Position numbers and translations under genes: made by a program. Of a DNA stretch of 64,000 bases, positions 63,618-64,000 are shown piece by piece. The notes beneath the pieces are model-generated. The model saw only the letters and a program-made list of their open reading frames with translations. It was not told the DNA's origin and did no database searches. Position 1 is the stretch's first letter; each line of letters begins with the position of its first letter. The stretch is from JACTMZ01 sp044359955 (GTDB taxonomy: Bacteria > Verrucomicrobiota > Verrucomicrobiia > Chthoniobacterales > JACTMZ01): the NCBI GenBank assembly GCA_044359955.1, contig JBIKLF010000004.1:76820-140819 (forward strand). Reading direction: 5' to 3'.

Positions 63618-63914
63618 GCCGCAACGATGCAGTTGGAGGCAAAAAGTAGAAACGGCGGGGACGCCGCAAACCGTTGCCACAAAGGTTTCACCGAATCGTG
63701 GGCCCGTTCCTGAGCGGAAGTTTCCTGATGGGTCGGCTCGCGGCCTGATGGCTACTGAATCGTTCCGGCTGAGGGCCGGTTTAAATTTCCCCCATGCCAA
63801 GGCAGGTTCGCATCGAGTTTGCGGGGGGCGATGGATCACGTGATGGCGCGCCCTAAGCCAAAGGGGTCAGCCCTATGATTTAACCTAGTGTTGTGTCGCA
63901 TAAATGAATAGACG
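63618..63914. other. stretch without a recognised gene
   Basis: No supported ORF. It contains repeat copy 3 at 63858-63883 and, just after it, TGTTGTGTCGCATAAATG (about 63890-63907), which could be the end of an insertion sequence. Confidence 0.6.
63858..63883 (+). repeat. AAAGGGGTCAGGCCTAT element, copy 3
   Basis: CCAAAGGGGTCAGCCCTATG plus ATTTAA, one internal change from copy 2. With copy 2 it brackets the AraC/GH172 pair as direct repeats 2.5 kb apart. Confidence 0.75.
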
Positions 63915-64000
63915 TTAGGCGGAGGCTTTCCGGCGGCGTCTCGGCGCAGTGCAACCGGGGCTGATTTGCTCCAAACGCTGGCGGCACTTTTCGTATTTGG
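63915..64000 (-). CDS. possible C-terminal end of an unidentified (transposase-like?) protein
   Basis: On the minus strand a frame is open from the window edge to the TAA at 63917-63915; it reads KYEKCRQRLEQISPGC and ends TAPRRRRKASA. Basic and Arg-rich, as in many transposase tails, and next to a candidate insertion-sequence end. Only 28 codons are visible, so the identity is open. Confidence 0.3.
   Translation of the reverse strand, partial: KYEKCRQRLEQISPGCTAPRRRRKASA

Noticed and set aside
58837..64000. Second attachment site (repeat of the tRNA 3' end)
   Set aside because: I searched by eye for the CCCGCCCCCGCAACCA end on both strands and found only the tRNA copy.

Overview
The window is dense, GC-rich bacterial chromosome of a Gram-negative organism (lpxK, a class A PBP, an MlaEFD transporter, a YdbH-type envelope protein, several lipoproteins). 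Protein flavour (WYL regulator, DCC/lipase-maturation-factor fusion, a tyrosine recombinase of the 'AGNS...HYREL' type, GH172 with an AraC regulator) best fits Verrucomicrobiota. This is inferred from family resemblance only, because no rRNA is present.

Layout. 0-8 kb: the 5' part of carB, a small conserved-looking ORF plus mlaE-mlaF-mlaD, thyA-folA, a WalJ-like metallo-hydrolase and a YIP1 membrane protein. 8-18 kb: thioredoxin-fold protein, glgX, Nudix, an FAD oxidoreductase/type III polyketide synthase pair, a PBP1A-like protein whose transpeptidase motifs are degenerate, a DCC-LMF fusion and a 3D-domain lipoprotein. 18-30 kb: ribE, an OB-like secreted protein, moaA with an SDR-type protein, mscL, an orphan solute-binding protein, transketolase, thrB-lpxK, an AI-2E family permease and a WYL regulator. 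30-39 kb: FHA protein, carA with a candidate structured leader, pheS-pheT, rplT, rpmI, a tiny membrane protein and envelope genes. 39-51 kb: glgP, a UgpC/MalK-type ATPase, dGTPase, hydrolase, RNA helicase, the moaD-moaE-moeA-moaC operon and an N-terminally truncated P-type ATPase. 51-58.7 kb: hydrolase-phosphoribosyltransferase pair, YdbH with a YnbE-YdbL fusion, ileS and lspA.

58.7-64 kb is an accessory region: initiator tRNA-Met, an integrase remnant, a TacA/TacT-type toxin-antitoxin pair with an inverted repeat over its promoter, a stand-alone RarA C-terminal-like protein, an XRE regulator with a palindrome in its promoter, then a divergent AraC/GH172 pair bracketed by same-orientation copies of an AAAGGGGTCAGGCCTAT element.

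Themes: molybdopterin synthesis is split into two loci, glycogen breakdown into glgX and glgP, and carbamoyl phosphate synthase into carA and carB about 29 kb apart. Lipid traffic between membranes is represented twice (MlaEFD and YdbH/YnbE). Intergenic DNA between about 41.9 and 51.1 kb carries a family of short palindromes, often as two different hairpins in tandem. The strongest candidates for new biology are the degenerate PBP, the possible carA leader, the YnbE-YdbL fusion and the small genes of the tRNA-linked island.
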